NCBI GenBank assembly: GCA_020638875.1
Contig: JACKHS010000011.1
Coordinates: 1-64,000, forward strand
Direction of reading: 5' to 3'
Length of the DNA stretch: 64,000 nucleotides
From: Planctomycetota bacterium
GTDB taxonomy: Bacteria; Planctomycetota; UBA1135; GCA-002686595
Shown here in pieces: positions 9,127-19,340 of the stretch (positions are counted from its first letter, which is position 1; every line of letters starts with the position of its first letter). The notes below the pieces were generated by a model. That model ran no database searches and was not told where the DNA came from. It was given only the letters and a program-made list of their open reading frames with translations. A program made the translations under genes and the position numbers.

Positions 9127-10500
9127 TGGGGCCGACGCCGTGGATCGCGCTCGAGCTGCTCGGCGTCGCCTGGACGCGCCCGCTCGGGCTCGCGGCGCTC
9201 GCGCTGCCGCTGCTCGTGTGGCTCCTCGCGCGCCGCCCCGAACCGCCGCGCCTCCGAGGCCAGCGGCAACGCTCGCGCTGTGGCGCGAGCTCGCCGCGCG
9301 CCGCCTCCGCCGGCGGGGCGCACGGCGTCGCGGCGCGCCGCGTCGCGCTCGCGTGGCTGCTGCTCGCGCTCGTCGCGCTCGCGCTCGCGCTGGCCGGGCC
9401 GCGCCGCGCGCCGAGCCCGCGCGCGCGCGCGCTGGACGATCGTGCTCGACCGCAGCGCGTCGATGACGCTGCCCGCGGCGGGCGGCGCGCGCGCGCAGCG
9501 AGCGCGCGCTCGACGCCGAGGCGCGCTTGGCTGGACGAGCGCACGCGTCGCCGACGACGAGCGCACGTGGATCGACGACGCCGGGCGGCGCGCGGCGGGC
9601 GCGCGTCCGCCGGCGTCGTGGGCTACCGCGCCCGCGCGCCCGCGCCGACGTGGTCGCGGCACGACGCGCGCGGCACGCTGTGGGTGACCGACGCCGCGCC
9701 GACCGTCGCGCCGCGCGCGGCGTCGTGGATCGCCGTCGGCGGCGGACGCCGCGCCGCTCGTCGCGGACGGCCTGCGCTGGGACGGCGCGCGTCCGTCGAG
9801 GACGTCGCCCGCGCCGCCGGGCGAGGTCGTGCGCGCGGCGTGGCCGTCGCTGCTCGCCGAGCTCGCCGCGCTGTGGTGCGCGGAGCGCGGCCTGCGCCTC
9901 GTCGACGCGAGCGCTGCGCCGCGGCTCGTGCTGCGCGCCGCCGCCGCGGCAGAGGGCGCGCGCGCTGCGCGCCGAGTTCGACGGCTGGTGGCTGGAGGGC
10001 GAGGCGAGCGCGCCGCGCGCGCGCCGGAGCGCCTGCCGCCGCGGTCGAGCGCTGCCGCCGCTGGCCGCCCGGGCGAGGTGCTCCTCGGCGCCGAACGGCT
10101 CGTGGCGTCGCGGCCGCGTGCGCGCGACGTTCGCGCGCTGCTCGCGCGCGCTCGACGCGCTGGGCGTCGTGACCCGACGAGCGCCGCGCGCGCGCGCCGG
10201 CGAGCGTGAGGGCGCGCGCTGCTCGACGCGCACCCGCTGCGCCCCGCGCCCGACGTGGCGCGCTGGCGGCGCTCGCGCTCGCGGCCGTCTGGGCCGGGGA
10301 CTGCGCCGTCGGGCGCGGACGCCGCCCGCGAGGGCAGGAGCGCGCACGCCAGGCGACGCCACCGGCCGGCGTCGCCTGGGGCTCGGCCCCTGGCGGTACG
10401 TTGCGCTCTTCGCGTCTCGACGCTCGCTCGGGCGCCTGTGGGTGGCTCCGCGACGCACCACCAGGGATCGAGTTGCTGTGCCTGGCGCACGCCTGCGTGA
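9126..10500 (+). pseudogene. BatA-like VWA membrane protein, heavily frameshifted
   Basis: ATG 9126 overlaps the DUF58 stop (TGATG). The N-terminus is BatA-like: a short amphipathic start, then the membrane segment 'LGLAALALPLLVWLLARRPEPP', a second membrane segment near 9340-9400 ('RVALAWLLLALVALALALAGP') and the VWA MIDAS motif 'IVLDRSASMTLPA' near 9440. After that, protein-like pieces ('GTLWVTDAAPTVAPRAASWIAVGGG' near 9670, 'VVRAAWPSLLAELAALWCAERGLRLVDAS' near 9830) lie in different frames. At least six frame changes occur and the true stop cannot be set; it probably lies shortly before the flagellin terminator. Decay or uncorrected indels are equally possible. Confidence 0.5.
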
Positions 10501-10501
10501 A

Positions 10502-10525
10502 TCGACCGGGCCAGCGGCCCGTCGA
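10502..10525. terminator. Hairpin after the flagellin gene
   Basis: TCGAC-C-GGGCC / GGCCC-GTCGA, with a one-base bulge and a 3-base loop, begins nine bases beyond the flagellin stop on the minus strand. It is a likely terminator, possibly shared with the convergent VWA gene. Confidence 0.5.
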
Positions 10526-10533
10526 CCGAGCGC

Positions 10534-11355
10534 TCAGATCGCGCGCAGGAGCTGCAGCGCGGCGTCGCTCGACACGCGCGCCTGCGCGAGCAGCGCGGTG
10601 CCGCCGGACTGCAGGATCTGCAGCCGCGCGAGCTGCGCCGTCTCGTGCGCGAGGTCCGCGTCGCGGATGCGGCTCTCGGCCGCCGTCAGGTTCTCGCGCG
10701 CCGACAACGCGGTCTCGTGCGCGGAGAGCAAGCGGCTCTCCGCCGCGCCGCGCGCGCCGCGGTAGCCCGCCACCTTCACGACCGCCTTGTCGATCGCGAT
10801 CAGCGCCGAGCCCGCGCTCGACGCGCTCGTCACGGCGTGCGCGGTGAGACCGAGCGTCGACGCGCGCACGTCGACGTTGTCGAGCGTGACCGGCAGCGCC
10901 TTGCCCGCGCTCACCTGGAACTCCACGGCGTCGGTGTTGTCGAGCAGCGCGTGGCCGTTGAACTCGAGGCCGGAGAGCTGGTCGAGCTCCTGGACGAGGC
11001 CCTGGAACTCGAGGTCGGTCACGCCGCGGTCCTCGCCGGACAGCGTGCCGCTCGCGGCCTGCACGGCGAGCTCGCGCAGCCGCACGAGCAGGTCCGAGAT
11101 GCCCGCGAGCCCAGCGTCCGACGTGCGCACGTAGCCCAGCGCGTCGGCGCTGTTGCGCGCCGCCGCGTCGAGCGAGCGCACGCGCGCACGCATGCGCTCG
11201 CTGATCGCCAGCCCGGCCGCGTCGTCGGCCGCGGTCGCCACGCGCAGGCCCGACGCGACGCGCGCGTAGCTGCGCGCCAGCGCGCCGGTCGAGGCAGAGC
11301 TCAGGTGACGCTGCACCGTGCGGGCGGTGAGGCTGGAGTCGAGGCGGAGGGACAT
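10534..11355 (-). CDS. Short flagellin
   Basis: A 273-residue flagellin. The start at 11355 (MSLRLDSSLTARTVQRHL) is chosen because flagellins begin this way; the frame extends 66 bases further upstream but adds an atypical leader. The conserved N-terminal D0/D1 region is clear ('YARVASGLRVATAADDAAGLAISERM', residues 30-55), as is the C-terminal one ('ESRIRDADLAHETAQLARLQILQSGGTALLAQA…ALQLLRAI'). The variable D2/D3 surface domains are absent, so it encodes little more than the filament core. Subunits are exported by the flagellar type III system and polymerise into the filament. No other flagellar gene is in the window. A sigma-28 promoter is not evident upstream. Confidence 0.9.
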   Translation of the reverse strand: MSLRLDSSLTARTVQRHLSSASTGALARSYARVASGLRVATAADDAAGLAISERMRARVRSLDAAARNSADALGYVRTSDAGLAGISDLLVRLRELAVQAASGTLSGEDRGVTDLEFQGLVQELDQLSGLEFNGHALLDNTDAVEFQVSAGKALPVTLDNVDVRASTLGLTAHAVTSASSAGSALIAIDKAVVKVAGYRGARGAAESRLLSAHETALSARENLTAAESRIRDADLAHETAQLARLQILQSGGTALLAQARVSSDAALQLLRAI

Positions 11356-11444
11356 GCGCCGGGGAGGACGAGTGCCCTCCATCGGAAGCGCGTTCGGCGG
11401 CGCTGGCGGCAAATGCGTCATTCTTCGCTCGGTTCGGGGCGGAG

Positions 11445-11488
11445 CGCCTCGAAGGCGCCCTCACGCGCACGCCAGCGCCTTCGAGGCG
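11445..11488. repeat. 14-bp inverted repeat upstream of the flagellin gene
   Basis: Arms CGCCTCGAAGGCGC (11445-11458) and its exact complement (11475-11488) with a 16-base loop lie in the divergent region between the flagellin (-) and the GH99-like gene (+), 90 bases upstream of the flagellin start. It could be an operator or an RNA hairpin in the flagellin leader. Confidence 0.55.
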
Positions 11489-11629
11489 TCCGGTTGGACA
11501 CGGAAGGGAGCTCGAATCTCGCGCGCGGGCGTCTTTCCAGGAATAGGAGGTTGCATTAGGCTCGACCGCTCGCGGCGGGGCTCGGGCTCTGGCCGCACGA
11601 AGAAGAGAGAGAGACAGAGGAGGAGAGGC

Positions 11630-12340
11630 ATGAAGGGTGCGGCGAGGCTCCTCGCCGCCGTCCTCGCGTGCGGCGGGGCGGCCAGGAGCGGCATCGTCGA
11701 GGGGTCCTTGGCGGACCTGCCGGCCGCGGGCTTCGAGCTCGGGCTGGGGGACTGGACCCAGACCGCCAGCGACGGCGGTCAGCCCTTCGTCCTCTCTCCG
11801 GCGCCGGGGGGAGGCGGCTGGGCGGCGAGCGCTGTGCTCGCGCTCGGGGTGGACGCACGCCTGGCCCTCGAGACCCCGGCGCTCTTTCCAGTCGGCACCA
11901 AGCTCGAGGCGCGCGGCCGCGTGCACCTCGACGCGAGCGTCGGCGCGGGCGACGGCGCTCGAGCTCGAGGCGCGCGTGGGCGCGCGTGGGTCGTGCTCGC
12001 GCGCGCGGCGCGCTCGCCACGGCGACGCGCGCCGCGCGGCCGCTGGCTGCCGCTGGTGACGCTGCCGTTCGGCGCGACCGACGCGCGCGTGCCGGCGGGG
12101 ACGAGCGCGCTGCGCCTCGCCTTCCGCGCGTCCGCGCCGGGGGCTCACCACCTTCGACGCGGCAGCGCTCGGGCGGCACGAGTACGCCCAGGCGCCGCTG
12201 CGGAACGCGAGCTTCGAGGGGCCGGCGCCTGGACGGGCGACGGCCCCTGAGCTTGACAGGCGACGCCGCCGCAGCCCGACGGCTACTACGGCCTCGCGCA
12301 CCTCGCGCTCGCGCCCGGCGGCGCGACGGGTCGCGAGGCA
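11630..12340 (+). pseudogene. 5' part of the GH99-like gene (signal peptide and N-terminal domain), frameshifted
   Basis: ATG 11630 has an excellent AGGAGGAGAGG site at 11617-11627. It starts a secreted protein (MKGAARLLAAVLACGGAARS…) followed by a beta-sandwich-like segment with 'FELGLGDWTQTASDGGQPFVL' and 'GVDARLALETPALFPVGTKL'. From about 11945 to 12340 the frame changes several times; pieces such as 'PLVTLPFGATDARVPAGTSALRLAFRAS' and 'DGYYGLAHLALAPGGA' are still readable. This is almost certainly the N-terminal half of the protein whose C-terminal part is intact from about 12330 onward, and it may be a carbohydrate-binding domain. Confidence 0.5.
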
Positions 12341-12458
12341 GACGCTGCGCTGCAACGCGCCCGAGGGCGACGCGCTCGCGGCCGGGCGCGAGCTGGAGGC
12401 CGGCGCCTGGCTGCGCGCGGCGGCGGGGCAGTGGCTGCCGCTCGCGCCCAGCGACGCG

Positions 12459-14075
12459 GTGCGCTGCGAGCTGCGCGTGCTCGCCGCCGACGCGACCGGC
12501 GCGGAGACGCTGCTCGCGCTCGGCACCTGGCGGCCGGTGCTCGGCGAGGAGGACGCGTGGCGCTACCTCGAGGCGACGCCGCTCGCGCCGCTCGAGGCGC
12601 GTCACGTGCGCGTGCGCGTCGAGGTCGCCTCCACGCTCCCCGGCGTCGCGGCGGTCGACCTCGTGCAGCTCGGCGAGCGCTGGTCCGTGGACGGCAACCC
12701 GCCGCGGCGCGTCGGCGCGAACTACGTCGGGCGCTACGCGTCGCCGCTCTTCCCCGGCGCGGACCCCGCGCCGGCCGACGCGCAGGACCGCTGGCGCAAC
12801 TGGCGCTGGACCGCGCCGCCCGCGTGCGACGGCGCCTACGCCGGCTTCGCGCACGACCCCGACTGCTCGACGAGCGGCGGCTGCGTGCGCGCCAACGGCC
12901 GGCGCGACCTCGCGATCTCGACGGTGGGCGGCGCGGACCTGCTGCCGCTCGTCGGCGCGTACGACTCGCGCGACCCGGCCGTGCTCGCGTACCACGTCGA
13001 CCTCGCACGCGCGGCCGGCCTCGACCACTTCGTCTACGACTGGCAGGGGCACGTGCTCGCGCAGCAGACCGTGGCGCAGGGGCGCGACCCGCTCAACGAG
13101 CAGACGTTCCAGGCGCTGATGGACGTCGCCGAGGCGGACGGCCGCGACTTCAAGGTCGCGGTGATGTACGAGCCCAAGGTGCACTTCCTGGGCTGGGTCG
13201 CGGGCGAGCCGACGCTGGCCGACAAGGTCGCCGGCATCGTCGAGGACCTCACCTGGCTCGTGCAGCACCAGCGCGCGCGCCGCGCCGCGCTGCGCCGCGA
13301 GGGGCGCCTGGTGATCTTCCTGTTCCGCGACGAGAGCTGCACGCCCGACGGCGGCCAGTGCCTCGACGAGGCCGCCTGGGCGCAGGTCGCGCAGGCCGTC
13401 ACGGCGGCGACGGGCGAGGAGCTGTGCCTCGTGGGCGACCTCGTGCCGGGCGCGGGCTCGCCGATGGAGGGCGTGGCGCGCTGGCGCCTCGTGGACCGCG
13501 CGTTCCTCGTGCACCGCACGTTCGCCGACGCGCGCACCGGCGTGCCGACCGCGCCTGCGCCGAGCCTGGCGAGCCTCGAGCAGCACGCGCGCGACGTGCA
13601 CGCGGTCGGCGCCGCGTGGGCCGCGCAGGACGACGCGCGCCGCGTGCACGTGGCGCTCGTGTGGCCCGGCTTCGACGACAGCGGCGTGGCGGGCTGGGGC
13701 GCGCCCAACGTGATCGGCGAGGACGGCGCGCCGCTGTGCGTGCGCGTGGCCGACGACTTCGCCGGCGCGTTCTACCCGACGACGGTGGCGAGCGCGCTCG
13801 ACAGCGGCGCGAGCTGGGTGCAGGTCTGCACCTGGAACGATTGGAACGAGGACACGCAGCTCGAGCCGGCGTGGCTCGCGGGCGCGGCGGACGGCTTGCG
13901 CGGCGCGGCGGCCTTGCCGGCCGGGATGCGCGCGCACGTCTTCGGCCGCCTGCTCGCCACGCAGCAGTGGGTCGCGGACTTCAAGGGCGTCGCGCTCGAT
14001 CCGCGCGACATCGCCGTCGTGGCGCGCGACTACCTCGCGGCGGCGGCCGGCGCGGGCGGCGTCGCCTACGACTAG
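12459..14075 (+). CDS. GH99/WbsX-like glycoside hydrolase-type protein (C-terminal catalytic part)
   Basis: The open frame extends upstream to about 12330; GTG 12459 is simply the first start codon inside it, and the real start is probably ATG 11630. The 538 residues carry a TIM-barrel-like domain typical of GH71/GH99-like proteins: 'NYVGRYASPLFPGADP', 'LVGAYDSRDPAVLAYHVDLARAAGLDHFVYDWQGH', 'FKVAVMYEPKVHFLG' and the C-terminal signature 'VQVCTWNDWNEDTQLEPAWL' (compare TWNEWGEGTxIEP). Related enzymes are endo-alpha-mannosidases or are tied to surface polysaccharide (WbsX). The intact N-terminal fragment indicates secretion. The substrate cannot be told from sequence. It ends convergently to the LPG-synthase-like gene. 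Confidence 0.75.
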   Translation: MRCELRVLAADATGAETLLALGTWRPVLGEEDAWRYLEATPLAPLEARHVRVRVEVASTLPGVAAVDLVQLGERWSVDGNPPRRVGANYVGRYASPLFPGADPAPADAQDRWRNWRWTAPPACDGAYAGFAHDPDCSTSGGCVRANGRRDLAISTVGGADLLPLVGAYDSRDPAVLAYHVDLARAAGLDHFVYDWQGHVLAQQTVAQGRDPLNEQTFQALMDVAEADGRDFKVAVMYEPKVHFLGWVAGEPTLADKVAGIVEDLTWLVQHQRARRAALRREGRLVIFLFRDESCTPDGGQCLDEAAWAQVAQAVTAATGEELCLVGDLVPGAGSPMEGVARWRLVDRAFLVHRTFADARTGVPTAPAPSLASLEQHARDVHAVGAAWAAQDDARRVHVALVWPGFDDSGVAGWGAPNVIGEDGAPLCVRVADDFAGAFYPTTVASALDSGASWVQVCTWNDWNEDTQLEPAWLAGAADGLRGAAALPAGMRAHVFGRLLATQQWVADFKGVALDPRDIAVVARDYLAAAAGAGGVAYD

Positions 14076-14111
14076 GAGCATGGGACTCGGTCAGTCTCCG
14101 TGAAGGTGAGC

Positions 14112-14141
14112 CCTCCCTCGCGCGGACGCGCGCGGGGGAGG
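14112..14141. terminator. Hairpin between convergent genes
   Basis: Arms 14112-14124 (CCTCCCTCGCGCG) and 14129-14141 pair with a single mismatch over a 4-base loop, between the stop of the GH99-like gene (14075) and that of the membrane-protein gene (14146). Confidence 0.55.
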
Positions 14142-14145
14142 TGCC

Positions 14146-15141
14146 TCATCCTCTCCGGCGCCGAACCCAGCCGTGCAGGCCGAGGGCCGCGAGCCCGACG
14201 GCCACGGCGAACCATAGCGTGCAGAGGCGGATCACGAAGGTGGCCGAGAGCGCCTGCACCTTCGCCGTCTCCGCCGCGAGGCCGGCCTGCTCGAGGCGCC
14301 GCGCGAGCAGACCGCCCATGGTCGCCTCGGTCGGCCCCAGGCCGCCGGGGAAGAGGATCAGCACCGCGCCGACGATGGCCGAGAGCGCGTAGGTGTAGAC
14401 CGCGAAGAGCGGCGTCGTCGCGCCCGGCGCGAGCGCCTCGCAGACGAGGAAGAAGCCGTAACACTCCAGGCCCCAGCCGAGCGTCGCGGCGAGCGTGGCG
14501 AAGGGCAGCTCGCGCGGCGTGAGCAGCTCGCGCGAGGCCTCGAGCGCGCGCTCGACGTTGGGCGCGAAGCGGTGGAACAGCGGCAGGCGCTCGAACGCGA
14601 GCAAGAGCCAGCGCGCCACGCGCCGCGACGCGACGAGCGCGAGCAGCACCGCGCACAGCGCGAGCGTGGCCCAGAAGACCCACACGTACTCGGGCTGGCT
14701 CGCGATGCCGCCCACGGCGACGAGGATCAGGAAGCCGAGCAGGTCGGTGAAGCGCTCGGCCAGCACCATCGGCGCGCTGCGCGAGATCGGCGTGCCGTCC
14801 TCCGCGCGAATCAGCAGCGAGCGGAAGGCCTCGCCCATCTTCCCCGGCGTGACCGTCAGTGCGAGGCCGGCGAGGTAGATGCGGAACGACGTGAGCCGCG
14901 CCATGCGGATGCCGAGCACGGCGCGGTAGCGCTCCCAGCGCGCGAAGCGCACCACGTAGTTCGTGAAGGCGAGGCCCGTCGCGGCCGCCACCCAGCGCAG
15001 CGGGAAGTCGCGCAGCGCGCGCGCGATGCCGGGCCCGTCGCCCCACAGCGCGAGGCCCAGGTAGAGCACCACGCCCAGCGCCAGGCCCAGGGCGAGGCGC
15101 CCCTTGAGCTTGGGCGAGAGCAGCGGCTCGGCGTCGGTCAC
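14146..15141 (-). CDS. Lysylphosphatidylglycerol synthase TM-region (UPF0104) family protein
   Basis: A 331-residue integral membrane protein. The GTG at 15141 overlaps the NhaC stop as GTGA, so translation is coupled. Features of the UPF0104/AglD family are 'WVAAATGLAFTNYVVRFARWERY', the 'LTVTPGKMGEAFRSLLIR' block with its Pro-Gly-Lys and Glu, 'VLAERFTDLLGF' and the late 'LFPGGLGPTEATMGGLL' motif. About eight membrane segments are visible. Members are flippase-like or lack the aminoacyl-transferase domain of MprF; their precise roles are mostly unproven. Here it is in one operon behind a Na+/H+ antiporter. Confidence 0.85.
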   Translation of the reverse strand: MTDAEPLLSPKLKGRLALGLALGVVLYLGLALWGDGPGIARALRDFPLRWVAAATGLAFTNYVVRFARWERYRAVLGIRMARLTSFRIYLAGLALTVTPGKMGEAFRSLLIRAEDGTPISRSAPMVLAERFTDLLGFLILVAVGGIASQPEYVWVFWATLALCAVLLALVASRRVARWLLLAFERLPLFHRFAPNVERALEASRELLTPRELPFATLAATLGWGLECYGFFLVCEALAPGATTPLFAVYTYALSAIVGAVLILFPGGLGPTEATMGGLLARRLEQAGLAAETAKVQALSATFVIRLCTLWFAVAVGLAALGLHGWVRRRRG

Positions 15142-17237
15142 GGCGTCGGCGCGCCGTCCTCGGCGCGCTCCCCGAGCACGAACAGCGTCCCGAGCAGCAC
15201 GGCGGCGCCGGCGGCGAGGCTCACGAACGGGTGCAGCCCGAAGGCCGCCGCGGGCAGGTAGCCGACCGCGATCGCCACGCACATGGTGAGCAGCGCGTAG
15301 GGCCCCTGCGTGCGCACGTGGTCGATGTGGTCGGAGGCGGAGGCCACCGATGAGAGCACCGTCGTGTCGCTGATGGGGGAGCAGTGGTCGCCGAAGATCG
15401 AGCCCTCGAGCACCGCGCCGATGGAGAGCACCATCAGCATGTGGCCGCCGATGTCGGTGCGCTCGCCCAGCGTGAAGGCCAGGCCCACGACGAGCGGCAG
15501 CAGGATCGACATCGTGCCCCAGGACGAGCCGGTCGAGAACGAGATCGCGCTCGCCAGCAGGAACAGGATCACCGGCAGCGCCAGCGGGTAGAGCACGTTG
15601 TCGAGCATCACCGTCAGGTAGCTCGCCGTGCCGAGCGCGCCGCAGACCGCGCCGATCATCCACGCGAGGTAGAGGATCGCGAGCGCGATGCCCATCGAGC
15701 GCAGCGTCTTCCAGGCCGCGTCGACGATCTCGTGGGTCAGGCCGGCGGCGAGCGACAGGACGACGGCGACGACGAGGCCCGCGCTGGAGCCGTACCACAG
15801 CGCCTGGTAGCTGCTCGCGTTGCCGAGCACCGTGTTCAGCCCCGTGAGCGAGCGCAGCGAGGGCGCGTCGGGCGCGAAGGCGCCGCCCGTCGAGAGGATC
15901 GTGTAGAGCGTGACGCCGATGAAGACCGCGAGCGGTACGAGCGCGTTGCGCGCCAGCACGCGCACGCCCTCGGCCGGCTCCATCGCCGTCGCGGCGTCGC
16001 TGACCATCGGCTTGCCGCCCTCGCGCACGACCTTGCCCGTGGTGCGCGCGCGCCGCTCGGCGGTCAGCATGGGGCCGAAGTCGCGCCCCGTGCCCGTCAC
16101 GAAGAGCACGAGGAACAGCGTGAAGATGCAGTAGAAGCGGTAGGGCAGCGTCTCGATGAAGACCGCGTAGCCGTCGCTCGCCGACATGCCGGCGAGCGGG
16201 AGCTGCGCGCTGAACGTCGAGACCTCGAACGCGATCCACGTGCTGAAGATCGAGAGCCCCGCGACCGGCGCCGCGGTCGAGTCGACGATGTACGCCAGCT
16301 TCTCGCGCGCGATGCGGAAGCGGTCGGTCAGCGGGCGCATCGTGCTGCCCACGAGGATCGTGTTCGCGTAGTCGTCGAAGAAGACCGCCAGGCCCATCAG
16401 GTACGCCGCGACCTGCGTCGAGCGCGGGCCGCGCGCGAAGCGCGCCACGAGGTTCATCAGGCCGCGGATGCCGCCGTTCTTGGTGATGACGCCCACCATG
16501 GCGAGCATCGCGACGACGAAGCCGATGACCTGCAAGCGGTCGCCGTCCTGGAACTCGTTCCAGAAGAAGACGGTGCCGACGTCCTTCAGGCCGCCGAAGA
16601 GCTTGGTGAGGAGCCCCTGGTCGGCGCCCCAGCGCAGCAGCAGCGCGCCGGCGAGCACGCCGGCGAAGAGGGAGACGACCGGCCGGCGCAGCAGCACGGC
16701 CAGCGCGATCGCGACGAGCGGCGGCAGCAGCGCGAGGGCGCTCGCCGGGCGCCAGTCGAAGGGACCGAACGTGAGCGCCTCGCTCGGCACCGGCCGGTAG
16801 AGCAGCTCGAGCCCGCCTTCGTCGCGCAGGATCAGCGTGAAGGACAGGCCCTCCACGTCGGCGTGCTGCGTGCGCACGACCTCGAGCTGGCGGCCGCGCT
16901 GCTCCGCCACCCTGCTGCGCAGCCCGCGCAGCACGGCGTCCTCGAACTTGACGTGGTCGGGCGAGAGCGCGTCGAGGTCCGTCGCGAACAGGCGCGCGTA
17001 GCCGAGCACGAGCCGCGCCTCGCCGTCGGCCGGCTCGCTGTAGTTCGGCGAGCGCAGCACGAGCTCCCAGAGCGGGACCGTCGCGCCCTCCGCGGCGTCG
17101 GGGGCCGGGTCCGGCACCTCCTCGTCGAGCAGCGTCTGCCCGTGCAGCGCCGCGAGCGCGGTCGGTCGCGCCTGCGGCAGGAAGAAGAGCCCGACGAGGG
17201 CGGCGAGGACCAGAGCGAAGGCGAGGACGCGGGACAT
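15138..17237 (-). CDS. NhaC-family Na+/H+ antiporter with an extra N-terminal domain
   Basis: A 699-residue protein. After a signal anchor (residues 1-30) come about 125 polar residues outside the membrane ('DDEEVPD'-like acidic start, 'LWELVLRSPNYSEPADGEARLVLGY'), then some 12 membrane segments of the NhaC antiporter family. Typical family blocks are 'GLAVFFDDYANTILVGSTMRPLTDRF', 'AYIVDSTAAPVAGLSIFSTW', 'SSWGTMSILLPLVVGLA' and 'GSIFGDHCSPISDTTVLSS'. NhaC proteins exchange Na+ for H+ at the cytoplasmic membrane; some relatives exchange organic acids, so the substrate is probable rather than certain. Most NhaC proteins are 450-550 residues and lack the N-terminal domain. Confidence 0.88.
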   Translation of the reverse strand: MSRVLAFALVLAALVGLFFLPQARPTALAALHGQTLLDEEVPDPAPDAAEGATVPLWELVLRSPNYSEPADGEARLVLGYARLFATDLDALSPDHVKFEDAVLRGLRSRVAEQRGRQLEVVRTQHADVEGLSFTLILRDEGGLELLYRPVPSEALTFGPFDWRPASALALLPPLVAIALAVLLRRPVVSLFAGVLAGALLLRWGADQGLLTKLFGGLKDVGTVFFWNEFQDGDRLQVIGFVVAMLAMVGVITKNGGIRGLMNLVARFARGPRSTQVAAYLMGLAVFFDDYANTILVGSTMRPLTDRFRIAREKLAYIVDSTAAPVAGLSIFSTWIAFEVSTFSAQLPLAGMSASDGYAVFIETLPYRFYCIFTLFLVLFVTGTGRDFGPMLTAERRARTTGKVVREGGKPMVSDAATAMEPAEGVRVLARNALVPLAVFIGVTLYTILSTGGAFAPDAPSLRSLTGLNTVLGNASSYQALWYGSSAGLVVAVVLSLAAGLTHEIVDAAWKTLRSMGIALAILYLAWMIGAVCGALGTASYLTVMLDNVLYPLALPVILFLLASAISFSTGSSWGTMSILLPLVVGLAFTLGERTDIGGHMLMVLSIGAVLEGSIFGDHCSPISDTTVLSSVASASDHIDHVRTQGPYALLTMCVAIAVGYLPAAAFGLHPFVSLAAGAAVLLGTLFVLGERAEDGAPTP

Positions 17238-17269
17238 GGCGGCTGGGGCGCGGTGCGGCGGCGCGCGGA

Positions 17270-17278
17270 TGCTACCTT
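17270..17278 (+). promoter_or_regulatory. Possible extended -10 promoter element
   Basis: TGCTACCTT fits an extended -10 (TGnTAnnnT) about 60 bases upstream of the ATG at 17336, in the divergent region with nhaC. No clear -35 is visible. Similar TAnnnT words recur before other genes in the window. Confidence 0.3.
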
Positions 17279-17335
17279 GTCGCCCAGCCCCATGCGACGT
17301 CTCCGCCCCGACCGACGCGCAGCGCGAGGCCGCCC

Positions 17336-17881
17336 ATGACCGACACCATCCAACTGCTGCTCCTCACCGCCATCTGCTGGCTCCTGTGGACGCTCGTGAA
17401 CCGCCAGCGCGGGCTGGAGGACGTGACGTCGCGCCTCGATCGGCTGGAGGAGATCCGCGCGCAGGTGGCGAAGCTCGCCGCGCGCGGGGGCGACCTCGAC
17501 CTGCGGCGGCTCGAGCACGTGCTGATCGACATCCGCGACGGCCAGAAGCGCCTCGAGGAGCGCCTGCTGCAGCTCGCCGAGGCCGCGCAGTCGAGCGCCT
17601 CGAGCGGCGCGCCGACGCCGACCGCGGCCGGCGAGGGCGAGCGCAAGAGCGCCGTGACGCTGGGCGAGCGCGTGACGAACCGCCTGCTCGCCATGGGCTA
17701 CGAGCGCATCCAGCTCGTCACCTCGCACGACGAGTTGCAGGGCGTGCTCGACGCCGGCGGCTCGGGCGACGTGCTCGTCGAGGCGCGCCGCGCCGGCGCG
17801 ACCTGCAAGGGACGCGTCACGCTGCGCAACGGCGGCATCGCCGGCGTGGAGCTGAAGAGCACCCACGCCATGTTCCCCTGA
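17336..17881 (+). CDS. Membrane-anchored coiled-coil protein, unknown function
   Basis: A 181-residue protein that I cannot assign to a family. It starts with one membrane helix (residues 5-20, 'IQLLLLTAICWLLWTLV'), continues with a charged coiled coil (about 25-85, 'LEDVTSRLDRLEEIRAQVAKLAARG') and a Ser/Ala/Pro linker, and ends with a compact domain of about 75 residues ('VTNRLLAMGYERIQLVTSHDELQGVL…VLVEARRAGATCKGRVTLRNGGIAGVELKS'). The last domain has the alternating pattern of a small beta-sheet fold. It lies 43 bases before asnS on the same strand and may be cotranscribed with it. Confidence 0.75.
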   Translation: MTDTIQLLLLTAICWLLWTLVNRQRGLEDVTSRLDRLEEIRAQVAKLAARGGDLDLRRLEHVLIDIRDGQKRLEERLLQLAEAAQSSASSGAPTPTAAGEGERKSAVTLGERVTNRLLAMGYERIQLVTSHDELQGVLDAGGSGDVLVEARRAGATCKGRVTLRNGGIAGVELKSTHAMFP

Positions 17882-17924
17882 CCCTCACTTCGACTCCGCT
17901 CCGACACCCCCCGCACCGGCTCCC

Positions 17925-19223
<1,299 letters not shown>

Positions 19224-19340
19224 GCCGCGGTGCGCCGCCGCGCGCCCAGCACGTCCGCGCTCCGCGCGCGGACCGCGCCTCGACGCTCGCCGGAGCGCCG
19301 CGTAGCCTGGGAGCTCGCGGCGCCCCGCGCCGTTCCCCGG

